Shown: positions 1-18,047 of the stretch, piece after piece
Position numbering within the stretch: the stretch's first letter is position 1
How the letters are laid out: each line of letters starts with the position of its first letter
Assembly (NCBI GenBank): GCA_037447655.1
Contig: JBBHKE010001089.1
Span: forward strand, 96,053-140,330
Direction of reading: 5' to 3'
From: Zygnema cylindricum
Lineage: Eukaryota; Streptophyta; Zygnematophyceae; Zygnematales; Zygnemataceae
Length of the DNA: 44,278 nt
Notes under the pieces: model-generated
The model's database searches: none
Seen by the model: the letters and a program-made list of their open reading frames with translations, nothing else
Told to the model about the DNA's origin: nothing
Translations under genes and position numbers: made by a program

Positions 1-74
<74 letters not shown>
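1..74. repeat. (AG)n microsatellite at the window edge
   Basis: Perfect AG dinucleotide run of about 37 units, truncated by the window start. For the minus-strand gene beside it this is a CT tract that begins about 8 bases after the splice donor of exon 9 (exon ends at 83, GT at 82-81). Confidence 0.97.
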
Positions 75-76
<2 letters not shown>

Positions 77-82
77 ACTCAC

Positions 83-7770
<7,688 letters not shown>

Positions 7771-7925
7771 TATGAGGTTTATTGTTTTCCTTTTATGAAG
7801 TAAACTTTGTCGACGTCACAGTTTGTAATCAATATTCGTTGGCAGGGAGGCGAAGAGAAGGAAAGAACGAAGAGTTGGTGTGAAACTGTGAAAATTAAGG
7901 GAGGGAAAAAGGAAGAGAACATGAT

Positions 7926-8880
7926 AGTTTCGTAAAATTCAGTACGGTACGGCGCCATACTTTTTCGTTGATTTTTTCGTAAAGTTCAGTACAGTACGGC
8001 GCCATACTTTTTCGTTGATTGTTTCGTAAAGTTCAGTACAGTACGGCACCATACTTTTTCATTGACTGTTTCGTAAAGTTCAGTACAGTACGGCGCCATA
8101 CTTTTTCGTTGACTGTTTCGTAAAGTTCAGTACAGTACGGCGCCATACTTTTTCCTTGATTGTTTCGTAAAATTCGGTACAGTACGGCGCCATACTTTTC
8201 CGTTGATTGTTTCGTAAAATTCAGTACAGTACGGCGCCATACTTTTTCGTTGATTGTTTCGTAAAATTCAGTACAGTACGGCGCCATACTTTTTCGTTGA
8301 CTGTTTCGTAAAGTTCAGTACTGTACGGCGCCATACTTTTTCGTTGACTGTTTCGTAAAGTTCAGTACAGTACGGCGCCATACTTTTTCCTTGATTGTTT
8401 CGTAAAATTCAGTACAGTACGGCGCCATACTTTTCCGTTGATTGTTTCGTAAAATTCAGTACAGTACGGCGCCATACTTTTTCGTTGATTGTTTCGTAAA
8501 ATTCAGTACAGTACGGCGCCATACTTTTTCGTTGACTGTTTCGTAAAGTTCAGTACAGTACGGCGCCATACTTTTTCCTTGATTGTTTCGTAAAATTCAG
8601 TACAGTACGGCGCCATACTTTTCCGTTGATTGTTTCGTAAAATTCAGTACAGTACGGCGCCATACTTTTTCGTTGATTGTTTCGTAAAATTCAGTACAGT
8701 ACGGCGCCATACTTTTTCGTTGACTGTTTCGTAAAGTTCAGTACTGTACAGTACGGCGCCATACTTTTTCGTTGATTGTTTCGTAAAGTTCAGTACTGTA
8801 CAGTACGGCGCCATACTTTTTAGTTGATTTTTTCGTAAAGTTCAGTACAGTACAGTACGGTGCCATACTTTTTTGTACAC
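7926..8880. repeat. 47-bp tandem satellite, about 20 units
   Basis: Unit consensus TTTCGTAAAGTTCAGTACAG followed by TACGGCGCCATACTTTTTCG and TTGATTG. Successive CGTAAA positions (7931, 7978, 8025) give exactly 47 bp. Units differ by marker substitutions (TTTTCC, CCTTG, GATT/GACT, AAATT/AAGTT) that recur in blocks, suggesting a higher-order repeat. Each unit has a GGCGCC palindrome, and one variant contains the perfect palindrome GTACTGTACAGTAC (8741-8754). The array starts about 155 bp upstream of the GH63 start codon. It is not CRISPR, since there are no unique spacers. Confidence 0.97.
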
Positions 8881-8925
8881 CTTTTGACTTTGGAGGATAT
8901 CTTCCAGGCGGATGATGGGATCTAA

Positions 8926-9713
8926 GGCTGCGGCCCCATGTGGCTAAGTTCGGGTTTTTTTCTGTCGTTTTCTTATATAACTTAGCGCCGTACTGCCTAA
9001 GTTGCGACCGTACGAAGAAATTGCAAATTTGTAGAGTACAATTTGCGTCATTCTTGAACTTAGGATGTACGAAAATTTGTCGTGTTGCGTTTTTTCGACC
9101 CACTGTCACGTCATTTTCAAAATTATCATAAAACACATCGGCAATGTGTTTTAAGCTAAGAAAATCCGTCTACACCAATCTGAAAATATATTCCCACGTG
9201 TGTGAAAAGATTTTAGAAGTTTTTGACGACAAAAAATAGTACAGGATTTGTTTGTTTTTGTCGGCTTGCATGTTGTACGGTTCTTTTTTTTCAGGGGTCT
9301 CGACGCTGCAGTGTCATTTCACGCAAAGTTGAAAAGTCTGCGAACGTGAAAAATCTGCGAAGTAATGGCGGCCGGACGGGAGAGGTTTACGCAAAGGCAT
9401 TTTGCACAGCCACGGTTGCAAGGCTCTACGTCAACGATGTCACGCAAAGACACGCGACATACCAAATCCGCAAATCGTTTCAAAAAGTACGATGTGTCTG
9501 GCGACACTTCAAAAAGATACAAAAAAATATGGTGCGTCATCACAAATTGTATACGGTGACAGCCGTCACGGGCGTTGTCGACGTATACAATTGTCACAAA
9601 CTTAAGTAACAATTTCGAATGAACACATAGAGACACTTGAAATCCGGGTCCGCCGGATCCGCGCTAAAATACAAAGTAAGTACGCTAAGTTACAACTACA
9701 TGGGGCCGCAGCC
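8926..9713. mobile_element. PIF/Harbinger-like non-autonomous element, subfamily A
   Basis: Terminal inverted repeats GGCTGCGGCCCCATGT (8926) and its inverse ending at 9713, flanked by the 3-bp direct repeat TAA (8923-8925, 9714-9716), as expected for PIF/Harbinger (TWA targets). It is 788 bp with no transposase recognised. The left end resembles the elements at 12904 and 14995. A satellite-type array lies immediately to its left. Confidence 0.82.
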
Positions 9714-9916
9714 TAAGTTGTTCTTTTTGCCCACTGCTGAACCTTGCAACTTTTTGGCCTTCGGAGGCGTCCCGAAGGGATCCACGTCGCCCCGGCCTCC
9801 CGATTTCTCCGCGCGACCGTATGTTTAGGGTTTATTTTATCTGTTTTTGTTTTTTAATTTTTTTAATACTAAAAAAACAAATAATAAATGACCCTGAACA
9901 TATGAGCCCTATTCAC

Positions 9917-10753
9917 TAGTGTTGGGTATCGGGTAAATTCATATCGCGATAATCTCGATATTTGATATATTGAATATCGATCGAGGAGAGTCTTCGATAT
10001 ATCGTACCGAGATCAACATAAATCATCGCGATATATAGTATTTTTTAAATTTAATATTTTTATTTTTTTATATAATATGTTATTTTTGCGAAAAAGTCAA
10101 ATTGTCTAATACGCCACGTACGCCGTGATTTTCGTTCCGTAACTTAAAGGTAGACGCCGCAAAATGTAACCGACAAAAAAGTACTAATTCTGTAATTCTA
10201 ATGATTGCTTTTTTGGGGTATGGTTACACGAGGAGGTCTCTGTAATAGTACGGACAGCAAAATTTATGTATTACAGAGGCATCGGGTACATCGCGTATCG
10301 TTTCTAAATAAGTTTTACATACGTGTTCTGATATGAATGGTTCCACGTAAGCTGACTATCAAATCTCAAGAATCATCAAACATCTAGAAACCGACCTTTT
10401 TCGTATGGAAAATCATACTTGCGTTTGACGTACGTGTACTTCACAAGTGTACCTCGTCAATGTACCTCAGAGATCTCTTCACTCCGCTGACTTTCAGGAA
10501 AAAACCGTATTTCTTTCCGGCAAAGATTTTACAGTCACTTTGTCCGAAGTCACGAGGCTTTGAAAACCTGTGGGATTATTATTATTTTTTTTTTTTAGCT
10601 TCGATATATCGACGATACGATATATTGGCGATATATCGGCGATATATCGCGATAATTTGAAATTCGATATATCGAAGCGATATATTGAATATCGGGTACC
10701 TGAAATTCGATATATATCGAATATCGGCAATGGGCCCTCGATACCCAACACTA
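9917..10753. mobile_element. hAT-like non-autonomous element, copy 1
   Basis: 837 bp with terminal inverted repeats TAGTGTTGGGTATCG, flanked by a perfect 8-bp duplication CTATTCAC (9909-9916 and 10754-10761), the hAT signature. The subterminal regions are packed with TATCG/CGATA motifs that may be transposase-binding repeats. No transposase gene is present; open frames inside are short and come from the repeats. Confidence 0.93.
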
Positions 10754-10761
10754 CTATTCAC

Positions 10762-12006
10762 ATACCCGATCCCAAGAGGTGCCGAAGGTTTGGATTGCCG
10801 AATGAAACCAAAACCGGATTTCGGCATTTCGATTCGTCTTTTTGGAACCCGGTTTCAAAGGGTTTGAATCGGACCGTTCGATTCGGTTCCATCGCTCCGA
10901 ACTCGGTCTGAACCGCTGTACTTATCGACGGTCATAATTGGACATGTACGGATACTTTTACCATATGAAGTATGAAAATAACAAAGGGTGTTACAAAAAA
11001 GCAAGCTCGTGGTACAAATTGCAAAATTCCTATTTCTATTGGCTCGCAAAATAGCAAAAGTCAATGATTGACACAAGCCGCGGGAAATCTGGTGGAATTT
11101 GTACTTCATTAAGATTGTACTTTTTCAAAGAAACAAAAAAGAGCATACACTAAATTGCCCTCGGAATTTCAGAGGAACGAGGAAATTGATTCGTTCTAAT
11201 TTTGTATTTGATAAAAAAACAAATTTGTCCCGTGTAACTTGATTTTCACATTTTATGCTCTGCCTGAACTTTTGTTTCTTTCTGTTTGAAATAGCCACGC
11301 GGCTAAATGTGAATGGATAGGGTTTCAGATCCGCATCAAAAACTGCAAGCTGGTCAAAGTCTTGAAGCTGGTATCTAACTAATATCAGTTAACTTTTTCC
11401 CTCGTGTGAATCAATACAACACGTGGCAAAATCATGTACCCATGCAGATATTTCCCGCCATATGCGTCGGTCGCCGCGTTTAAACTTTTTCACAAAGATA
11501 TCCGTTCAAGCTTGACTCGCCTCGAGTCCGCCGTCGAACGATACAGTGGATAAACACGTGTGAGATTGCATGGCTCGTCAACATTTCACCTGATTGGCTG
11601 TCCGCTAGAAATAAAACTTTAATTGGAACATGTATTGTACACCCTTTCGGATCTCGCTCGAATGCTCAACTACGCGCCACCTGGCTGCAAATGCCTCTGA
11701 CATCAATGGGATATGACGTCATTATACAATTTTCTAGAGTGTAAAAACCTGCCTATCACAATTCTCCCACTTGTATGTTCCAAGCGTGCGGAAATATCGC
11801 GCGACATCCGTACAGGAACTGGAAAATCGCCACATGCCCTGGTTATTGGCGGGAGCGACGCCAGACATCGTACGGTTGCCACATCTGCAGATCTTTATCC
11901 TGTAACGACAAAAATTCTAACAAAGTCCGTCAGATTTTTAGATTCGCTGACGTACTAAATCGAAACGGACGTCAGTCTCAAAAGAAAATGCCCGGAGGGA
12001 TTGTCT
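10762..12006. other. Intergenic stretch between two hAT copies, nothing recognised
   Basis: It contains repeated CGATTCG/ACCGG-type words near 10800-10910 (a possible decayed terminal region) and no convincing exon. The short open frames at 11713-12017 overlap each other in different frames and show no recognisable protein. Confidence 0.5.
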
Positions 12007-12014
12007 GTTGCCAC

Positions 12015-12845
12015 TAGTATTGGGTATCGGGTAAATTCATATCGCGATAATCTCGATATTCGATATATTGAAAATCGATCGAGCTAGATCCTCGATATAT
12101 CCTACCGATACCAACATCAAAAATCGCGATGTATATCGCGATATATAGTATTTTTAAAATTTTTTATTTTTATTTTTTTATATAATATGTTATTTTAGAG
12201 AAAAAGTCAAATTGTCTAATACGCCACGTACGCCGTGATTTTCGTTCCGTGACTTAAAGGTAGACGCCGCAAAATGTAACCGACAAAAAAGTACTAATTC
12301 TGAAATTCTAATAATTAATTATTTGGGGTATGGTTACACGAGGAGGTCTCTGTAATAGTACGGACAGCAAAATTTATGTATTACAGAGGCCTCGGGTACA
12401 TCGTGTATCTTTTGTCAAAAGGTTTTACATACGTGTTCTGAGATGAGTGGTTCCACGTAAGCTGACTACCAAATCTCAAAAATCATCGAATATCTAGAAA
12501 CCGACCTTTTTCCTCTGGAAAGTCGTACTTGCGTATGATGTACGTGTACTTCACAAGTGTACCTCGTCAATGTACCTCAGATCTCCTTCACTCTGCTGAC
12601 TTTCAGGAAAAAACCGTATTTCTTTCCGGCAAAGATTTTACAGTCACTTTGTCCGAAGTCACGAGACTTTGAAAACCTGTGGGATTTATTTATTTTTTTA
12701 GCTTCGGTATATCGACGATACGATATATCGGCGATATATCGCGATGATTTGAAATTCGATATATCGAAGCGATATATCGATTATCGGGTACCTGAAATTC
12801 GATATATATCGAATATCGGCAATGGGTCCTCGATACCCAACACTA
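12015..12845. mobile_element. hAT-like non-autonomous element, copy 2
   Basis: 831 bp, same orientation and highly similar along its length to the element at 9917-10753. Ends TAGTATTGGGTATCG / CGATACCCAACACTA, with a perfect 8-bp duplication GTTGCCAC (12007-12014 and 12846-12853). The left end carries one change (G to A) relative to copy 1. A C-rich run follows the right duplication. Confidence 0.93.
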
Positions 12846-12903
12846 GTTGCCACCCCCCCTCCCCCCCCCCCGTCCCGAAGCCGCCCTTTTCCCGTTTTCG
12901 TTA

Positions 12904-13445
12904 GGGCGTGTCCCCATGTGTTCAAGTAAGGGTTTTTTTCCGTCGTTTACACAGAAAATGGGACTGCCTACTTGAAAATATTGCGCCGTACGAAAAATGG
13001 GCAAAAAATCAAATACATTTTGCATCATCTTGGAACTTGAAACGTACGGCGATTTGGCAGTATTATCATCGCGACCCACTTCCAGCTCATCTTCACACTT
13101 GCACTGAAATCAAATCGCGACCTGCTTTTAATCAAAATACTACCCTATTGACGAATAGAAAGCATGGGTTGCACGCGTCAAAAGTTTTCATTTGTTTTTT
13201 GCAGTTGGGAGAATACACGAAAAAAAATTGTTTATCTGTTTGCTTATGCTGTCCACTTGTGGGCGTCTACAAATGTCATTTTGTAGACGTAGGTGATTGC
13301 TTATGTCGTTCACGTGTGGGCGTCAACAAATGACAGTTGGCGTCGACAACTCTCCCAGTATGTCAGGAGCTCTTTGGCTCTTTGCTTATGTTGTCCACTT
13401 GTGGGCGTCTACAAATGTCATTTTGTAGACGTAGGCGATTGCTTA
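12904..13445. mobile_element. PIF/Harbinger-like element, subfamily B, cut by gap
   Basis: Starts GGGCGTGTCCCCATGTG after a TTA and matches the left 540 bp of the element at 14995-15840, then stops at the run of N. It includes the first 142-bp tandem unit and part of the second. From about 13085 to 13445 I see no difference from 15179-15539, whereas the first 170 bases differ at many sites. Confidence 0.8.
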
Positions 13446-13455
13446 NNNNNNNNNN
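13446..13455. other. Assembly gap (10 N)
   Basis: Ten N bases followed by C-rich runs (13456-13480). The gap joins a truncated Harbinger-like element to unrelated sequence, so the order across it is unproven. Confidence 0.99.
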
Positions 13456-13557
13456 CCCCCCCCCCCCACCCCCCCCCAAATTTCCGTACGACCTTCTGTA
13501 CAATTTTCCGTACAATTTCTCGTACGATTACCGTACAATGACTGTACGGACACCCAT

Positions 13558-13687
13558 TTTTTGCGATATATATCGCGATAATTTATGTTGGTCTCGGTAC
13601 GATATATCAAGGAATCTGCTCGATCGATATTCGATATATAGAATATCGAAATTATCGCGATATGAATTAACCCGATACCCAACATTA
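13558..13687. mobile_element. Fragment of the hAT family, reverse orientation
   Basis: The reverse complement begins TAATGTTGGGTATCGGGTTA and follows the left end of the 9917 and 12015 elements for about 130 bp. The other end is missing towards the gap. Short GTAC-containing repeats (13486-13550) precede it. Confidence 0.8.
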
Positions 13688-13891
13688 GCTATTAGTGTTA
13701 ACATTTTTTTCGCCAATTAAAAAAAACCTTCTCTCCGTGCACACCTGCCAGATTTTTGATCAGAGATTGCCTTTCGGTGAAAATCTCATATCTCGACCGC
13801 GACCGTTGGATCAACAATCTGACAGCTGTGTACGGAGAAAAGATGTTCTAAAGAGGCGAAAAAAAAGTAACATTAACAGCGATACACTGTG
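13688..13891. mobile_element. TA-type MITE interrupted by the hAT fragment
   Basis: It starts abruptly with GCTATTAGTGTTAAC at the hAT end and finishes CAGCGATACACTGTG before TA (13892-13893). Inner arms (TTTTTTTCGCC near the left, GGCGAAAAAAAAG near the right; CTCCGTGCACAC / GTGTACGGAG) make a hairpin. It is related to 26292-26494. Confidence 0.7.
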
Positions 13892-13934
13892 TATTGTCCT
13901 GTGTTCAAAAAATCGATAGCATTGTAGTTCGAAT

Positions 13935-14561
13935 CAGAGGTCGCAAACGGTCAACCGAAACCGTGACCGACCGTTAACCGACCGCCCGCGCTGGATCCGG
14001 AACGGATTCGGTTGCCAAATTTTGAGGCCCGGGCGGTTGCGGTCGGTTGATTCACCAGAAAAATAAAAACGGTCGATTACGGTCGGTCAACCAAAAAACC
14101 AAAAAAATGAAAATTTTGTATTGTCCATACAATCCAACATTATTGTACTTTGTACTCTTTGGTATCGTGGAAGTACGTGACATCATGATTAACGTCGCAA
14201 ATCTGACACGGTAGTAACACTATTCATTTCGTAAATCTTAGGGAACGCGACAAAGCGTCGCAAATGTGACACGGTAGTACACTATTCCTTTCGTAAATCT
14301 AAGGGAACGCGACAAATCGTAATAATTGGCTTATTCATACGTCGTACATTAGTTAATTTTGTACTTTTTCGGTAACGGGCGGGAACGGTTAGTCTCGAGA
14401 AATTGAGTTTCGGTTAACTTTTATTTTCGTAAACGCCGGTCGGTTAACGGTTAAAATTTTTATAGCGTGACATAACCCTGTCGGGCGTTGGTTACTCAGA
14501 TTTTGAAAAAAAAAAAAAGGTCGATTTCGGTTATGTAAAATTTTGACTTTTGCGACCTCTG
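13935..14561. mobile_element. hAT-like non-autonomous element, second family
   Basis: 627 bp with terminal repeats CAGAGGTCGCAAA / TTTTGCGACCTCTG and a perfect 8-bp duplication GTTCGAAT (13927-13934, 14562-14569). Many GGTCGGTTAACCG-type subterminal motifs lie inside. No transposase is present. Confidence 0.92.
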
Positions 14562-14569
14562 GTTCGAAT

Positions 14570-14991
14570 TCTGGAATTACGTTACGTATATCGAATTAGT
14601 ATCGTAATTTGCGATTTTTCGTAAGAAACCATTATCAAAGAAAAGCAGAACTGAGCGCATCGGCCACTACCTGTTTGCCATCCGATACATCCATGTACTG
14701 TAGCATAAAAATTATACCGAACCGGCCGTAATTCGGGGAAACACTTTTCCAATGCGACGATTGTGTACAACAGAAAAAGCAAAATGGTACAGAATTTGTA
14801 CAAACTTGGTACAAACTGACCGGAATGATCGAATACAATACATTGCAGTACAGTACGGTACTGTGCTTGTCTGTAATGTCAACATTATATTCCGGTTATC
14901 TTGGATAACCAGTTTGTCGTGTTATGACAACCACCTATCTGCATAATGTGCTGGTTCAAGAAGACGTCACAAAGTACAAACAGTAAAATAC
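14570..14991. other. Intergenic stretch, nothing recognised
   Basis: About 420 bp between two transposable elements. It has GTAC-rich words (CAGTACAGTACGGTACTG near 14846) reminiscent of the 47-bp satellite core. I see no supported gene. Confidence 0.5.
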
Positions 14992-14994
14992 TAA

Positions 14995-15840
14995 GGGCGT
15001 GTCCCTATGTGTTCAAGTAAGGGTTTTTTCCCGTCGTTTACACAAAAAATGGACTTCCTACTTGAAAATACTACGCCGTACGAAAAATGGGCAAAAATTC
15101 AAATACATTTTGCGTCATCTTGGAACTTGAAAGGTACGGCGATTTGGTAGTATTATCATTGCGACCCGCTTCCAGCTCATCTTCACACTTGCACTGAAAT
15201 CAAATCGCGACCTGCTTTTAATCAAAATACTACCCTATTGACGAATAGAAAGCATGGGTTGCACGCGTCAAAAGTTTTCATTTGTTTTTTGCAGTTGGGA
15301 GAATACACGAAAAAAAATTGTTTATCTGTTTGCTTATGCTGTCCACTTGTGGGCGTCTACAAATGTCATTTTGTAGACGTAGGTGATTGCTTATGTCGTT
15401 CACGTGTGGGCGTCAACAAATGACAGTTGGCGTCGACAACTCTCCCAGTATGTCAGGAGCTCTTTGGCTCTTTGCTTATGTTGTCCACTTGTGGGCGTCT
15501 ACAAATGTCATTTTGTAGACGTAGGCGATTGCTTATGTCGTTCACGTGTGGGCGTCAACAAATGACAGTTGGCGTCGACAACTCTCCCAGTATGTCAAGA
15601 GCTCTTTGCGGCGTACAAATGTCCGGAGTTTGTTCCGAGATCTTTGGCGTCTACAAATGTCAGCAGTTTGTTGGCGTCTACAGGTGTCACAAGTATTGGC
15701 GAGTGTACAACTGCCACATATTCAAAATAATGAACGCGCAAGTAACGATTGACATAGGCACACTTTGAAAAGTACACCGTAAAATTAGCGCTAAATTCCA
15801 AAATAACTTTTCAAAATATTGGTTACATGGGGACACGCCC
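14995..15840. mobile_element. PIF/Harbinger-like element, subfamily B, full length
   Basis: 846 bp with ends GGGCGTGTCCCTATGT / ACATGGGGACACGCCC, flanked by TAA on the left (14992-14994) and TAG on the right (15841-15843), an imperfect 3-bp target duplication. Inside, a 142-bp unit (start near 15331) is repeated at 15473, with TGTCCACTTGTGGGCGTC as marker. No transposase was recognised; the Cys-rich open frames come from the internal repeat. Confidence 0.82.
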
Positions 15841-16153
15841 TAGACGTTTCGAAAGGAGGATGCTGGCCAATCAACAGGCAATCCAAATGAATTGACGGTC
15901 AGCAGTCAACGGTCAACTGTCGACAGTTAACGGTGAACCATTCAAAATCGACGCATAAAAATGACCGCAAGATTAGGCGGTGAAATTCGTCGTCTATAAC
16001 TACATAAAACGTTTTGACGCCCGTCTGATATGGCAATTGTGTGTCGGTAATATTCTTATCGCGATGATTCCGACAATATCGGTTATCGAGCTGCAAGGAG
16101 CCCCGATATATCGTGTGGCGATGAATAATTTGGTATCGTTAATTTTTACACTA

Positions 16154-16651
16154 CACCGTGAATCGCTATTAACGTACATGACGCTAATTGGGGTACCTCT
16201 TTTTTTTGGGCAAAATCTCAAATAGAATAAAGTACGCTAAATGTTTCTGAACGTTATTTGAGGTACCCCGCTCAATACGGTTCATAACTGTAATTTAATG
16301 CCCTTTTAAATAGTGTGGTGTACTAACTGTCAGATCCGTACTATTCCGTACCTTTTTAAATATAAAAGTACAGAAAAATATTTACGCCGTCGCACGCGCA
16401 TGAAAATGTACTCTGAAAAAATGGCCGAAAGAGGTAGCAAAAACCCTACGGCGTACGATTTGAACAATTCCGTACACACATATTTTAGTGTTTAGATATT
16501 TTGGTCCGACAATTAATACAAAACAATTTACAAATTAGAGTGAATGATAAATTAGTATCATTGTGTAGCCTAAAAAACCCAATTTACCGTAAAGTACGCT
16601 AATTGTTTCATTACGCTAACTATTTCATTACGCTAATAGTGATTCACGGTG
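16154..16651. mobile_element. TA-flanked MITE, 498 bp
   Basis: Inverted ends CACCGTGAATCGCTATTAAC and (reverse complement of right end) CACCGTGAATCACTATTAGC. TA lies on each side (16152-16153, 16652-16653). Extra copies of TACGCTAA(T/C) lie near the right end. Probably mobilised by a mariner-type transposase, by inference from the TA target. Confidence 0.8.
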
Positions 16652-16755
16652 TACTATTCGAGCGCTCATTCTTTTTTCCATAAACACACAAACACGCAAA
16701 TCGAAAGAAAGAATATTCCAAACGAAGCCACATTATATGACCGAACGTAAATCAA

Positions 16756-16759
<4 letters not shown>

Positions 16760-16851
<92 letters not shown>
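16760..16851. repeat. Poly(A) run followed by (AT)n
   Basis: About 44 A bases followed by about 24 AT units. It may be the relic tail of a retrotransposed sequence that became a microsatellite, but no retroelement body was recognised beside it. Confidence 0.95.
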
Positions 16852-16852
<1 letters not shown>

Positions 16853-18047
16853 TTGAACAGCTCACGGGAATGTAAGCCTTGTAAGAGAATGCCCCACAAT
16901 TTGAAGCATTTGGGGGAAAACTTTTCAGTTCATAAATCTTGGAATCAGTACCACATAGAACATAAACAAACGAGAAGAACATACACGTCATCATTCAGCT
17001 CCAGAAGATTACTTCAAATAAAAACCGCTTCAGTTGATAAAATATGCCACAAAATTACAAAGAAAACCAGAAAAAATCAAAATTAGGGTTCAAGATGTGA
17101 GAATATTTTCAACCAATAAAACGAAGTCTTGGCAATAGTACGTGTTTAAATGACACCAAACTTCGTTTTATTAACAATTTTAAGTCATTAACAATAATAA
17201 GTAAGACACAATTTCAACTCTATGTACTGTTTGAAACCCAATGCCAAATATCTAAATACACATCTCCCAAAATGATAAAAATCGCTTTCATTAATATACA
17301 AACCCTGTCCATAACCAAACAAAACAAAACCCTCAAAATCTTCAAATCCTTAAGGCAAAAAATGGAGACATTTATTGGGAATAACACAAAACCTGATTAG
17401 AATCAGTACACAACAACACTCCAATTAACAATATTACAAACTATATCGGAAACGAACCTGATAGTAAAACGGAACTGAAGTCAACATAGAAGCGCCATCA
17501 CCTAAAACAAAAAGTGATGAAGCGCTACATTGAAACTAGGGTGGAGAATCGCATCACATCACATAGCGAGAGAGGGAGAGGGGGAGGGAGAGAGAGGGAG
17601 GGGGCAAGGGAGAAAAAAGGGAAAGGGAGGGAGAGGGAGGGGAAGAGGGAGAGGGAAGGGGAGGGGGAAAGGGAGTGGGAGAGATGCATGAAGTACGATA
17701 GCTTTAGGTTATTCTTGGACACAATGCCCACCACTCCATTTAGAGTTACCACGCACAAAAAACGACATAAAGGCCACAATTTCAAAAAATAATGAAACAT
17801 TAAGCGAAACAGTACTGTTAGGCCATTTTTCGGGTAATATTTACGGTTCCTTCACATGTACCTCGAAAATGAAAAACAAACATGAGAAGAAAATTGAAAA
17901 AAGATAGAATTGGAAAAACCGTCAAAACGACACTAAGAGACAAGATAACAACAAAAGCAAAATGATTCAACAAAACGGAAAGTGTAACTTTAAAAGTAAA
18001 AAGTTACAGGAGTTACTCAGAAAAAGTTAAAAAAAAAAATAGTTTAA
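16853..18047. other. 3' flank of ALG9, no gene recognised
   Basis: AT-rich sequence downstream of the ALG9 stop codon (which is on the minus strand). It contains a GA-rich simple repeat (17566-17685) and likely the ALG9 3' untranslated region. Short open frames show no recognisable protein. Confidence 0.5.
17566..17685. repeat. GGGAGAG-rich simple repeat
   Basis: Purine-rich on the plus strand, outside the ALG9 coding region on its 3' side. Confidence 0.95.

Noticed and set aside
7926-8880. CRISPR-like array
   Set aside because: Uniform 47-bp tandem units with no unique spacers, in a eukaryotic genome.
12557-13720. Open frames with Ile/Arg/Tyr repeats and Cys-rich frames
   Set aside because: They arise from TATCG-rich hAT ends and the Harbinger internal repeat; one even runs through the N gap.
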